Positions 44,367 through 52,850 are shown, counted from the first letter of the stretch. The stretch is 64,000 nucleotides of DNA from Terrabacter sp. Root181 (GCF_001428505.1 NZ_LMHU01000008.1:248001-312000), one strand, 5' to 3'. Program-made: numbers and translations. Notes: generated by a model not told the origin, from the letters alone.

Positions 44367-44678
44367 TCAGGCTGTCGAAAGGGCATCCTGATCTGGGTGC
44401 CCGACCCTCCAGATGGTCACGACAGGTTGACCTCCAAGGCTGGCGGTCATGTCTCTCATGTCGCCGGCCGCGTCCCGCTCGCCGGCTAGCTCGACGTGTC
44501 GGTCAGCAACGAAGTCGCGCTTCTGAGCCGCCCACTGACGTTCAACGTCGGGTAATTGCGCAGCCATTCGAATGCCCCTCTTCATGGCCCAATCCCACGA
44601 CAGCTCTATGCCGATGGTGTCGCCTGACGGCCACATCATGACGTCCTGGTCGATGCACCACACACGACTCTCAACCAA
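44367..44678 (-). CDS. Hypothetical protein, probably a truncated or decayed gene
   Basis: 103 residues if the TTG at 44678 is used; the frame is open only a little further up, with no ATG or GTG in good position. The text WPSGDTIGIELSWDWAMKRG, then LPDVERQWAAQKRDFVADRH, looks protein-like, and the end LGGQPVVTIWRVG shares a short match with debris at 35622-35807. No family recognised. Low confidence because of the weak start and its position in a decayed island part. Confidence 0.35.
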   Translation of the reverse strand: MVESRVWCIDQDVMMWPSGDTIGIELSWDWAMKRGIRMAAQLPDVERQWAAQKRDFVADRHVELAGERDAAGDMRDMTASLGGQPVVTIWRVGHPDQDALSTA

Positions 44679-44940
44679 GGACCACAGATCAGCGAGTGGA
44701 CGTCGCTTCGGGCGTTACAGCTGGGCGGTGACCATCAATCCGCGGTCGAGGAGCCTGCTACCAGTGCCGATCCAGCAGTGCGGAACAGGATGCATGGTTG
44801 GGCCGGTGGCCGCGCCGACGTTTTGGACGGGAACCAAGCGGTGGCCACGAGACAGACTGAGAACGTTGGGACGGCATACCTTCAGGTCAGAGGCGTGGAG
44901 AGACGTCGACGCGATGCGAAGCGCAAAGGGCGCCGAACCG

Positions 44941-45026
44941 ACTGGGTTCGGGGTTCGAGTCCCTGACGGCGCACCAGATACGCACGTCAAGAGCCCGGCC
45001 GTTGCGGCCGGGCTCTTCTGCTGTCC
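44941..45026 (+). repeat. att-type direct repeat, copy C
   Basis: Partial tRNA-Lys 3' end plus terminator, three mismatches to copy A over 86 bases by eye, one of them inside the tRNA part. Marks the right boundary of the composite island. Confidence 0.9.
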
Positions 45027-45029
45027 CCC

Positions 45030-45160
45030 AGCTGTTACTCGGGAGGGTCAGACGTGTGGCCCCTTTGAGCGCCGCGGCTGCCGCTCCGCCCCGTGGCCCC
45101 GGCCCAGGTAGACGTCCATCGTCAGCGATGGACGCGCCCGTCCGGTCTGGTCGGCGGGCG
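45030..45160 (-). pseudogene. Decayed tyrosine integrase C-terminus (copy C)
   Basis: Minus-strand codons read SPADQTGRARPSLTMDVYLG, then RGHGAER before the frame is lost. This aligns with copy B (VADQLGHARPSLTIDV-stop-MGRG). The Tyr is kept here but the LGH His has become Arg. Upstream similarity is weak and broken by indels. Confidence 0.7.
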
Positions 45161-45447
45161 ACGAACGTTGCTGCGGTCGCGGAACCCGCCGAGCACGCAC
45201 TCGAGCTCGGTCTGTCGACCGCCGAACGCGCCCAGCTCCCGGACCTGCACCGCGGCGAGGGACTGTGGCGTGCCGGTCAGAGGGCCTTCGTCGTACGACG
45301 CACAGCCATCGAGTACAAGCCGGAACTATGTGACACCAGCTCGCGCATGACGATCGGGCCGCGCGGGGGTAGGTGCTACTGGCCTCACGAACACTTGACA
45401 TGTCAACCAGACCCGCCGATAACCGGGCACACCAGCGCCACGTCTGG

Positions 45448-45668
45448 CTACTCGGACCTTCGGGCCACGAGGTAGAGCGGCAAGAACAGCACCAGCGCCA
45501 AGAGGCACAGGGCCGCCCAAACTTCCGGCCGGTCAACCGTGAGGCCGCCCAGGTCGCGACGACGGGTCGATCCCGCTCGATCCGGGTCCGGGAATCCTCG
45601 AGCACCCACAGGCGGGCGGCCCCGACGACCAAGACCATCAGGAAGACACTGACCACGGATGGACTCAT
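45448..45668 (-). pseudogene. Frameshifted two-segment membrane protein
   Basis: From ATG 45668 the frame reads SPSVVSVFLMVLVVGAARLW and RTRIERDRPVVAT. The sensible continuation, DRPEVWAALCLLALVLFL to PLYLVARRSE-stop at 45448, is in another frame. The total of 221 bases is not a multiple of three. It is therefore a small two-helix membrane protein with one frameshift around 45550, or a sequencing error. It follows gntP in the same direction. Confidence 0.6.
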
Positions 45669-45722
45669 GCCTGTCACTCGGTCGCAGGACGAGCATCCGC
45701 CGGCTGGCGGCACATCCTTCCG

Positions 45723-47330
45723 TCAGGTGACGATGACGCTGGCCACCATCACGAGGGCAAAGCCGAACACCGAGATGACGGTCTCCATCACGGACCACGA
45801 CTTGATCGTCTCGCCCACGGTCAGACCGAAGTACTCCTTGACGAGCCAGAACCCCGCGTCGTTGACGTGCGAGAAGAACAGCGAGCCGCAGCCGATCGCA
45901 AGGACGAGCAGCGCGAGGTGGTTGGCCGAGAGGGTGGGCGCCAGCGGCGCGACGATGCCGGCCGCGGTGATGGTGGCGACCGTGGCCGACCCCGTACCCA
46001 GTCGGATGAGCACAGCGACGAGCCATCCGAGCAGCAGCACCGAGATGCTGACGCCCTCTGCCCAGTCCTTGATGACGTTGCCGACCCCGGCGTCGATCAG
46101 CGTCTGCTTGAACCCGCCACCGGCGGCGACAATGAGGATGATGCTCGCGATGGCCGGCAGCGCGGACCCGACCGAGTCGCTGACCTGGCTCTTGTTCAAG
46201 CCCGACCCGAGCCCCAGGGCGATGTAGCAGTAGAGCACCGCGATGAGCAGGGCGACGATCGGGGTCCCGATGAAGTCCATGGTCGTGCGGACCCCCGTCT
46301 CCTCGTCGGTGACGAGCAGCTTGGTGATCGCGTCGACGAGCATCAGGACAACCGGCAGGGTGATGCCGATGATGGCCGTCGCGAAGCCTACCCGCTTGCG
46401 TCCGGGCGCCAAGGGCTCCTCGAAGGAGGCCAGCCCGCGGTCGGCCCCGGCACCCTCACCGGTATCGCCGGTCCGAGCGCCAGCCGGCTCAGCACGGCCG
46501 TCGTCGCCGGGGGGCCCCCCGACCGCGTCCTCGCGGCCCGTGGCACGAGCACCGGCGGGCACCGCCGGACGGGTCACCGTCGCCGTGCCGCCGGACGCCG
46601 AGCCCAACAGCACCAGGTCATCCGCGGACTTGGGCACCCACTGGTCGACGAAACGCGCGAGCAGGGGTCCGGCCACCACGACGGTCGGTATCGCGATGAT
46701 GATGCCGAAGATCAACGTGCGCCCGAGGTCCGCGCTGAGCAGACCGATCGCGGTCAGCGGGCCGGGGTGCGGCGGCACCAACCCGTGCAGCACCGAGAGC
46801 CCTGCGAGCGCAGGGATGCCGACCTTCATCAACGACAACCCCGTCCGTTGGGCCACGAGGACGACCACCGGGACGAGCAGCACCACGCCCACCTCGAAGA
46901 ACAACGGCAACCCGAGAATGGCAGCGATGGCTGCCATCACCCACGGCAGGCGACCTGGCCCGACGCGTCCGACCATCGTCCCGACGATCCGGTTGGCGCC
47001 GCCGGAGTCCTCGAGCAGCTTGCCGATCATCGCCCCCAGCGCGATGAGGATGCCCACTGCCCCGGCCGTCGTGCCGAACCCGGCCACAAAGCTCTTGACC
47101 GTTTCGCCGGGCGGCATCGTCGCCACCGCTCCGAGAACCGCAGAGCCGAGCATCAGTGACAGGAACGGGTGGACCTTGGCCCACGTGATGAGCACGACGA
47201 CGGCAAGGATGCCGAGGATGCACGCCGCGACCAGCTGCGCGTTCCCGGCATACACCGGGGGTGCATCGGCGGCCGGCAGTCCGCCAGGAACGGCCGTGGA
47301 CAGGACGGCGGGAAGTGCGATCAGAGACAT
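45723..47330 (-). CDS. gntP: GntP-family gluconate:proton symporter
   Basis: 535 residues with 12-14 membrane segments. Family motifs: HPFLSLMLGSAVLG, GFGTTAGAVGILIALGAMIG, GLPLFFEVGVVLL, LHGLVPPHPGPLTAIG and near the end SLFFSHVNDAGFWLVKEYFG. It is about 80 residues longer than usual because of a hydrophilic, Gly/Ala/Glu-rich cytoplasmic loop at about residues 235-305. Coupled with gntK (TGATG), so substrate gluconate is likely. Confidence 0.92.
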   Translation of the reverse strand: MSLIALPAVLSTAVPGGLPAADAPPVYAGNAQLVAACILGILAVVVLITWAKVHPFLSLMLGSAVLGAVATMPPGETVKSFVAGFGTTAGAVGILIALGAMIGKLLEDSGGANRIVGTMVGRVGPGRLPWVMAAIAAILGLPLFFEVGVVLLVPVVVLVAQRTGLSLMKVGIPALAGLSVLHGLVPPHPGPLTAIGLLSADLGRTLIFGIIIAIPTVVVAGPLLARFVDQWVPKSADDLVLLGSASGGTATVTRPAVPAGARATGREDAVGGPPGDDGRAEPAGARTGDTGEGAGADRGLASFEEPLAPGRKRVGFATAIIGITLPVVLMLVDAITKLLVTDEETGVRTTMDFIGTPIVALLIAVLYCYIALGLGSGLNKSQVSDSVGSALPAIASIILIVAAGGGFKQTLIDAGVGNVIKDWAEGVSISVLLLGWLVAVLIRLGTGSATVATITAAGIVAPLAPTLSANHLALLVLAIGCGSLFFSHVNDAGFWLVKEYFGLTVGETIKSWSVMETVISVFGFALVMVASVIVT

Positions 47331-47869
47331 CAGGCGTGCTCCTTACGGTGGCCGAGGGCAGCAAGCGCCCGGTCCAGGACCTGAGCGGCGCTCCCCTCGT
47401 TGCTGATGGTCACGCCGGGCTCGTCGGCTCCGAGCGGCTCGAGCGTGGCCAGCTGGCTGGGCAGCAGGGACGGTGGCATGTAGTGGCCCGGACGGTGCTC
47501 CATCCGGTCGCGGATGACATCGGACTCAGCCGTCACGTGCAGGAACCGGACGTGCGGTCTGCCTTCGCGGAGCAGGTCGCGGTAGACACGGCGCAACGCC
47601 GAACACGTCACGACCGCCGACTCACCGCGGCTCTCCTTGCGCGAGATCCACGCCCCGATCGCCTCGAGCCACGGCCAACGGTCCTCGTCCGTGAGCGGCG
47701 TGCCGCTGCGCATCTTCGCGACGTTGGCCTCGGGGTGAAAGGCGTCACCCTCGGCGAACTCCCACCCAAGGACAGTCGACAGGCCTTTCGCGACCGTCGA
47801 CTTCCCGCTCCCGGACACTCCCATGACGACGACCACGTCCGGGTCGGGACCGCTTTGGCTGTCCAGCAT
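47330..47869 (-). CDS. gntK: Gluconokinase
   Basis: 179 residues. Walker A VVMGVSGSGKSTVA, then LGWEFAEGDAFHPEANVAKM, the lid-type CSALRRVYRDLLR, and HYMPPSLLPSQLATLEPL, all typical of GntK. It phosphorylates gluconate to 6-phosphogluconate for the pentose phosphate pathway. Its ATG opens the gntK-gntP pair. Confidence 0.95.
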   Translation of the reverse strand: MLDSQSGPDPDVVVVMGVSGSGKSTVAKGLSTVLGWEFAEGDAFHPEANVAKMRSGTPLTDEDRWPWLEAIGAWISRKESRGESAVVTCSALRRVYRDLLREGRPHVRFLHVTAESDVIRDRMEHRPGHYMPPSLLPSQLATLEPLGADEPGVTISNEGSAAQVLDRALAALGHRKEHA

Positions 47870-48461
47870 TCTCCGAACGTAGCGCGCCGTCGCCTTCCGG
47901 AGGTCTTTGGGCAGCAGGCATTTACGCAGGTGCGGCGGCGACCATTCGAAGCGGGGATCTCAACTTGTGGGGCTGCGTCTCCACACCAAGACTGATGGCA
48001 GCCAGCGCCACGAGTGGCCCCGGCGGATTCCGTCGCACCCTGTCAGTGTCCAGCAGGGCGCGCCCCGTAAAGGGATTTCCTGTCACCTGTGTTGGCCGGC
48101 ACGGTCGCCGATGGCGATCCACCCCCGGCGGCCACGACGAGCCGAGAAGGTATGGCGTGTCGCCACCGGCCTCATTGGTGCGTGCGCCGGTCGGAGCCAT
48201 CGGCCGGCGCGTTGTAGAGACTCGCTCACCTCTCGCCAGGACCTCCGAGGTTGTCGTCGAAGGGGGAGTCGCGATCCGTCCACTTCCACCGTTCCGGCAC
48301 TGCGCGGTGTGGCCTTGCCCGCCGAGCGCCGCCTGGGCGAACCGGACGGCACACCCGTCCGGATTCGCGTATCAGGCTGACAGCGCCGCGCCTCCCTTGG
48401 ACCATGGGACGTACCACCCCGTGACGCGGGTGACCGCGTCGCCGGCCCGAGGGGAGATGCG
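47870..48461. other. Intergenic region between gntK and the amidase-like gene
   Basis: 592 bases without a convincing open frame. The upstream part should hold the gntK promoter (read leftwards) and the far right a GAGGGGAG ribosome site. A regulator gene, common beside gntK, is absent. I see no repeat or RNA. Confidence 0.5.
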
Positions 48462-49265
48462 ATGAGCGGCTGGGACGACGAGCTGGACCGAGGCGACCAG
48501 GGCGAGCGCGAGGTGACACCCGACCTCCCGTGGACCGACGAACCCCCGCCCCCCGGTGGGGGCGACCGTGGCGTGACGGTCCGCGGACCGGGCGCGAGCG
48601 TCGGCAAGGCGCGGGCCTTCACGACCTACCTGCCCGTGGGCATGTGCTGCAACTTCGTGTGGAACTGCATCGCAGCCCCGCACCGGTTCGGCCTCGCCGA
48701 CGCCAACGCGGCGTGGGCGCGGGCCGCGAGACGACGCGGCGGCACCGACGCCCCGGCCGGCGCCCCCGTCTACTGGGCTGGCGGCAAGCACGGCCACATC
48801 GCCCTGTCCGTCGGCGGAGGTCGGGTGCGCTCGACCGACTGGCCCGCCAAGGGCAAGGTCGGCGACGTCGGCATCGACGAGATCACCAAGGCGTGGGGCA
48901 TCACCTATCGCGGGTGGTCGGCGGACTTCGCCGGCACGATGATCCCCGGGCTCGGTGGAGAGGGTCTGACCACAATGGTGGTGGACGGCGTCGATGACGA
49001 GGCCATCCGGCCGGGCAAGCGCAACCCCTCGGTCCGCCGTTTCAACAAGGCGCTGTGGGACTCGATGCCGGCCGACTACCGCGCCTCCCACCAGAAGGCG
49101 TGGATGACCGAGTCCGCCGACCTCTACGGGCCGGTGGCGCAGCAGGTCTGCTTCGACAAGTACGTGATGCTCAACCGGAAGGACCCGAAGAAGTGGCCGC
49201 TGCCGAGCAAGCCCGTCTGGCCGGGCCCGGGCCTGCTGCGCAAGCTCGGGCTGCGTCCCGACTGA
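48462..49265 (+). CDS. Putative cysteine amidase-like (NlpC/P60 or CHAP-type) protein
   Basis: 267 residues, no signal peptide. Residues 55-140 contain GMCCNFVWNCIA (candidate nucleophile Cys) and, about 45 residues later, GGKHGHIALSVGGGRVRSTD with a candidate catalytic His, the order found in papain-like peptidoglycan amidases of actinobacteria. The first 45 residues are acidic and Pro-rich. The C-terminal part is basic (NRKDPKKWPLPSKPVWPGPG). Substrate and export route are unknown. GAGGGGAG stands before the ATG; monocistronic. Confidence 0.6.
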   Translation: MSGWDDELDRGDQGEREVTPDLPWTDEPPPPGGGDRGVTVRGPGASVGKARAFTTYLPVGMCCNFVWNCIAAPHRFGLADANAAWARAARRRGGTDAPAGAPVYWAGGKHGHIALSVGGGRVRSTDWPAKGKVGDVGIDEITKAWGITYRGWSADFAGTMIPGLGGEGLTTMVVDGVDDEAIRPGKRNPSVRRFNKALWDSMPADYRASHQKAWMTESADLYGPVAQQVCFDKYVMLNRKDPKKWPLPSKPVWPGPGLLRKLGLRPD

Positions 49266-49281
49266 CCCGAGGAGAGACCCC

Positions 49282-49623
49282 TCAGAGGTAGAGGCCGGTC
49301 TGGCCGTCGTCGACGCGCCGGGCGGCCACGGCGTGGATGTCGCGCTCTCGCAGCAGGACGTAGTCCTTGCCGTGCAGCTCGACCTCGCCGCGGTCCTCCG
49401 GGTCGAAGAGGACGCGGTCGCCCAGCTCGACCTGCCGCACGTTGGCGCCCGTCGCCACCACCTCGGCCCAGGCGAGCCGCTTGCCCACCGACGCCGTGGC
49501 GGGGATGAGGATGCCACCGCCGGAGCGCCGCTCCCCCTCGCTCTCGAGGGAGACGAGGACGCGGTCGTGCAGCATCCGGACGGGCAGTCGGGCCGCCGCG
49601 GCGGCGGCATCCTTCTTGGCCAC
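49282..49623 (-). CDS. Lone GroES-type co-chaperonin
   Basis: 113 residues. The GroES fold is evident: LHDRVLVSLESEGERRSGG, ILIPATASVGKRLAWAEVVA (mobile loop and strand), VELGDRVLFDPEDRGEVEL and LLRERDIHAV. It lacks a neighbouring groEL and has an Ala-rich 16-residue N-terminal extension and a short tail, so it is probably a second, divergent GroES. It follows the DUF3618 gene by 26 bases, likely the same transcript. Confidence 0.88.
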   Translation of the reverse strand: MAKKDAAAAAARLPVRMLHDRVLVSLESEGERRSGGGILIPATASVGKRLAWAEVVATGANVRQVELGDRVLFDPEDRGEVELHGKDYVLLRERDIHAVAARRVDDGQTGLYL

Positions 49624-49649
49624 GGGTGTGAGGCGTTCGGCGGACCGGC

Positions 49650-49901
49650 TCAGCGCCGGCGGCGGAGCAGGCCGATGGCGACCACGACGACGACCGCTGC
49701 CGCGACGACGGCACCGATCCGCTCGATGCGCAGGTCACCGTCCTCGGTGTGCGTGGCGGCGGCGAGGCGCAGCCTGAGCCCCTGCACCTGGCGTTGGGCG
49801 ATGACCTGCGGCTGGGCGCGGTAGGCCAGCTCGTTGACGGTGCCCTCGAGGCGCGCGCGGGCGGCCTGGATGTCCTGCTCGATGCGTACGGTCTCGCTCA
49901 T
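49650..49901 (-). CDS. DUF3618-family protein
   Basis: 83 residues. The N-terminal block IEQDIQAARARLEGTVNELA is the DUF3618 signature, followed by a single membrane segment near the end (GAVVAAAVVVVVAIGLL) and RRRR. Single-pass membrane protein of unknown role; GAAAGGAA precedes the ATG. Located between bcp and the lone groES-like gene, all on the same strand. Confidence 0.85.
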   Translation of the reverse strand: MSETVRIEQDIQAARARLEGTVNELAYRAQPQVIAQRQVQGLRLRLAAATHTEDGDLRIERIGAVVAAAVVVVVAIGLLRRRR

Positions 49902-49930
49902 CTGGCTTCCTTTCGGGGGACGATGCGACT

Positions 49931-50425
49931 CTAGTCGGCGATGCCGAGGTCGCGACGGAGCTTGGCCACGTGGCCGGTCGCCTTGACGTTGTAGAACGCG
50001 TGGGCGACCTTGCCCTCCTCGTCGACGACGAACGTCGACCGGATGACCCCGTCGACGGTCTTGCCGTAGAGCTTCTTCTCACCCCAGGCGCCGTATGCCG
50101 TGTGCACCGCGAGGTCCTCGTCGCTGAGCAGCGGGATGGTGAGGTGGTCTCGCTCCCGGAACTTCGCGAGCGTCGCCGGCTTGTCCTTCGAGATGCCGAC
50201 GACCTCGTAGCCGTCCTTCTTCAGCGAGTCGAGCGACTCGCTGAAGTCGCAGGCCTGCTTGGTGCACCCCGGCGTCATGGCCGCCGGGTAGAAGTAGACG
50301 ATGACCTTGCGGCCGGCGAAGTCCGCGAGGCTGACGGTCTGGCCGGTGTCGTCGGTGAGGCTGAAGGCCGGGGCCTGCTCGCCGGGCTCGAGTCGTGCGG
50401 TCACGATCTGCTCCTTCGTCGTCAT
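49931..50425 (-). CDS. bcp: Thioredoxin-dependent peroxiredoxin BCP
   Basis: 164 residues. The active-site block FYPAAMTPGCTKQACDF has the peroxidatic Cys (near residue 51) and the nearby resolving Cys of the 2-Cys BCP type. It reduces hydroperoxides with thioredoxin. The ATG at 50425 is preceded by GGCAGAC-type spacing without a good ribosome site; homology begins at LEPGEQAPAFSLTDD. The long frame upstream to 51673 is a shadow of other genes. Confidence 0.95.
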   Translation of the reverse strand: MTTKEQIVTARLEPGEQAPAFSLTDDTGQTVSLADFAGRKVIVYFYPAAMTPGCTKQACDFSESLDSLKKDGYEVVGISKDKPATLAKFRERDHLTIPLLSDEDLAVHTAYGAWGEKKLYGKTVDGVIRSTFVVDEEGKVAHAFYNVKATGHVAKLRRDLGIAD

Positions 50426-50469
50426 GTCTGCCGGGCTCGTACCCGTTCCGGGCACGACGCGGGTCTGGT

Positions 50470-50553
50470 TGGTGCGGACGGCGGGACTCGAACCCGCACA
50501 CCTAGGGCACAGGAACCTAAATCCTGCGTGTCTACCAGTTCCACCACGTCCGC
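50470..50553 (-). tRNA. tRNA-Leu (anticodon TAG)
   Basis: Minus strand: acceptor GCGGACG pairs with CGTCCGC, anticodon stem CAGGA/TCCTG with loop TTTAGGT, a class II long variable arm (TGCCCTAGGTGT region), T arm GCGGGTTCGAGTCCCGC and encoded CCA (50470-50472). Confidence 0.95.
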
Positions 50554-50651
50554 TCGCGGGTGCGGCCCCCACTGTAGTTGGCCGCGACCGCGTATCAGGA
50601 GCCACCGTCCGGCCCTCCGTCTCCCATGGCACGCGGACGAGGAGGGAACCC

Positions 50652-50876
50652 ATGGACATCACGAACGCGAACGCCGGCGCGGCGCTGGACACGACGACGT
50701 GCCCCGAGTGCGGCGCGCTCGCCGAGGTGACCGAGCGGGCGGTGCTCGAGGGCACCGACGGCCCCGTCGAGCACGCTCGGGTCGTCTGCGTGGCACGGCA
50801 CTGGTTCCTCCTGCCGTCGGCGTCGCTGACGAGCACGTCCACGCCCTCGCAGGTCAGGACTAGCCTGCGGTCATGA
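50652..50876 (+). CDS. Small zinc-ribbon-like protein
   Basis: 74 residues. TTCPECGALAEVTERAVL has a CPxC pair; a second Cys-His pair (VVCVARHWFLLP) follows 30 residues on, enough for one zinc site. Function unknown. GAGGAGGGAA precedes the ATG. Its last codons overlap the RidA start (ATGA), and the TAGCCT box for that gene lies inside its end. Confidence 0.65.
   Translation: MDITNANAGAALDTTTCPECGALAEVTERAVLEGTDGPVEHARVVCVARHWFLLPSASLTSTSTPSQVRTSLRS
50861..50866 (+). promoter_or_regulatory. -10 box TAGCCT of a leaderless promoter (RidA-family gene)
   Basis: Ends 6 bases before the ATG at 50873, inside the upstream gene. Confidence 0.45.
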
Positions 50877-51298
50877 GGCGGAACATCGGCACGGGCAGCG
50901 CCTGGGAGGGTGTCGTCGGCTACTCGCGAGCTGTTCGGGTCGGTGACTCCGTCCACGTCGCCGGGACCACCGCGATCCGCGACGGACGGGTCGTCGCGCC
51001 CGGTGACGCCTACACGCAGGCCCGGGTTGCTCTCGAGATCGTCGTCGAGGCCCTGACGGCCTGTGGCGCCTCGCCCGCGGACGTCGTGCGCACCCGGATG
51101 TTCGTCACCGACATCCGCGACTGGGAGGCGGTCGGTCGGGCCCACGGCGAGGTCTTCGCGGAGGTGCGACCGGCCTCGACCATGGTCCAGGTCACCGCGC
51201 TCATCGACCCCGACCTGCTCGTCGAGATCGAGGCCGAGGCCGTCGTCGGCTCCGGAGACGACGACGCGACGAGCCCGACGGGCGTCACTCCACCCTGA
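50873..51298 (+). CDS. RidA/YjgF-family protein
   Basis: 141 residues. The fold pattern is VHVAGTTAIRDGRVV, DAYTQARVALEIVVEAL and VVRTRMFVTDI, ending with MVQVTALIDPDLLVEIEAEAV. RidA proteins deaminate reactive enamine/imine intermediates; this subgroup keeps the conserved Arg in RTRMFVTD and the C-terminal Glu. The 3' end overlaps the convergent oxidoreductase gene by 14 bases. Confidence 0.88.
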   Translation: MRRNIGTGSAWEGVVGYSRAVRVGDSVHVAGTTAIRDGRVVAPGDAYTQARVALEIVVEALTACGASPADVVRTRMFVTDIRDWEAVGRAHGEVFAEVRPASTMVQVTALIDPDLLVEIEAEAVVGSGDDDATSPTGVTPP

Positions 51299-52850
51299 CG
51301 GTGACCACGTGGATACCGGTGGCGCCGTCGGGAGCAGGCGGCGCCTCGTAGGGCGACTGCACCTGCCCCTTGGCGTCGTAGGCGCGCACGCGCACCTCGT
51401 GGCTGCCCGGCGTCGCCTCCCAATGGTAGACCCACTGGCGCCACGTGTCGATGCTCGCGTCGACGGCCAGGCGCGCCGCGGTCCAGGGCTGCTGGTCGAC
51501 CTGGACCTCGACCTTGGAGATGCCGGTGTGCTGCGCCCACGCGACCCCCGCGACGGCGACGGCGCCGGCCTTGACGACGGCACCCGCCTTGGGGACGTCG
51601 ATGCGCGAGGCCGTCTTGATCGGGCCGGTCGCCGACCAGCCACGCGGCGTCCAGTAGGCCACGTCGGCGGCATACGTCGTCACCTTGAGCTCGGTGACCC
51701 ACTTGGTGGCCGAGACGAAGCCGTAGAGGCCGGGCACGACGACGCGCACCGGGAACCCGTGCTCGAACGGCAGCGGCTCGCCGTTCATCCGGATGGCGAG
51801 CAGGGCGTTGCGGTCGTCGGTGAGCGCGCCGAGCGGGGTCGACGCCGTGAAGCCGTCGATGCTCGTCTGCAGCACCATGTCGGCACCCGCCTTGGGACCT
51901 GCCATCGCGAGCAGCTCACGCACGGGCCATCCGGTCCACACGGCGTTGCCGATGAGGTCCCCACCGACCTCGTTGGAGACGCACGTCAGGGTGACGAGCG
52001 CCTCCTGCATCTCCTTGCCCTGCAACGTCTTCCAGTCGATCTCGATCTCGCGGTCGACCATCCCGGTGACCTTGAGCTTCCAGTCGTTGGCGTCGATCCG
52101 CGGCACGACGATCGCCGTGTCGATGCGGTAGAAGTCGGCGTTCGGGACGATGTAGGGGGTGAGGCCCGGCACCTCGAGGTCGGCGCCGGCGGGGATCGCG
52201 AGCTTGGTGCCCTTGACGGGCGTGCTCTTGAGGGCGTCGCGCGACACGGTGGCCGCCGCGGAGTCACCGCCGAGGTAGCTGCCGGCGAACGCCGTGACGG
52301 CACCGACCGCTCCCCCGATGAGCCAGCGTCGCCCGGGGTCGGCAGCGCCGGCCGCGCTCGCCGACGGGGCCGCGGCGCGGCTGAGGTACCAGATGCCGGC
52401 GGCAGTGCCGAGGATCGTCGGCAGGACGTCCGCGGGGCCCGCACCGGGCCGGGTCAGCACGGCGGCCGCGCCGATGACGCCCACGACGGCGAAGACGACG
52501 AGTCCAGCGACGAGATGACGGCTGGCGAGCATCCCGACGGCGGCGCAGGCGATGGCGAGGACGACGACGGTGCCGACGAGCAGCGCCCGCTTGTCGTTGG
52601 TGCCGAAGGTCGAGATGGCGAAGTCCTTGAGCCACGGCGGGGTCCGGTCGATGAACGCCCCGCTCACCGCCGCGATCGGCGCGGGTTGCCCCGACGACCC
52701 CCCGACGGCCGTGAGCAGCGCGGCGGCGAGCGTCGCGAGCCCGACCGTGAGCAGCCCGGCCACCAGCCCGTCGACGGCTCCCCACCAGAGCGGACGGGCC
52801 GGCTGCTGTGGGGCGGTCTCGGGACGGGTGGCCGGGCTGGTCGTGGTCAT
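51285..52850 (-). CDS. Membrane-bound molybdopterin-dependent oxidoreductase (sulfite-oxidase fold)
   Basis: 521 residues. Four or five N-terminal membrane segments (LVAGLLTVGLATLAAALL, ALLVGTVVVLAIACAAVGML and others, to residue about 190) are followed by a sulfite oxidase domain with the molybdenum-ligand Cys in LTCVSNEVGGDLIGN, VRVVVPGLYG and ATKWVTELKV, then an Ig-like dimerisation domain. The substrate is not known; sulfite is only one possibility. The ATG overlaps the rdgB stop (ATGA), the third gene after rph and rdgB. Confidence 0.9.
   Translation of the reverse strand: MTTTSPATRPETAPQQPARPLWWGAVDGLVAGLLTVGLATLAAALLTAVGGSSGQPAPIAAVSGAFIDRTPPWLKDFAISTFGTNDKRALLVGTVVVLAIACAAVGMLASRHLVAGLVVFAVVGVIGAAAVLTRPGAGPADVLPTILGTAAGIWYLSRAAAPSASAAGAADPGRRWLIGGAVGAVTAFAGSYLGGDSAAATVSRDALKSTPVKGTKLAIPAGADLEVPGLTPYIVPNADFYRIDTAIVVPRIDANDWKLKVTGMVDREIEIDWKTLQGKEMQEALVTLTCVSNEVGGDLIGNAVWTGWPVRELLAMAGPKAGADMVLQTSIDGFTASTPLGALTDDRNALLAIRMNGEPLPFEHGFPVRVVVPGLYGFVSATKWVTELKVTTYAADVAYWTPRGWSATGPIKTASRIDVPKAGAVVKAGAVAVAGVAWAQHTGISKVEVQVDQQPWTAARLAVDASIDTWRQWVYHWEATPGSHEVRVRAYDAKGQVQSPYEAPPAPDGATGIHVVTVRVE

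Larger units (their letters stand above)
44679..45447. other. Island right end without intact genes
   Basis: Holds the flank shared with copy B (44821-44940), att copy C and a third integrase remnant. Beyond about 45160 I see no coding sequence up to the frameshifted membrane gene. Confidence 0.65.

Noticed and set aside
40791-45026. Extra tRNA-Lys genes at 40791 and 44941
   Set aside because: Only the 3' part from the anticodon stem is present; the D arm and the 5' acceptor strand are replaced by unrelated DNA.
47870-48461. A regulator gene upstream of gntK
   Set aside because: No frame has a helix-turn-helix or coherent protein text.
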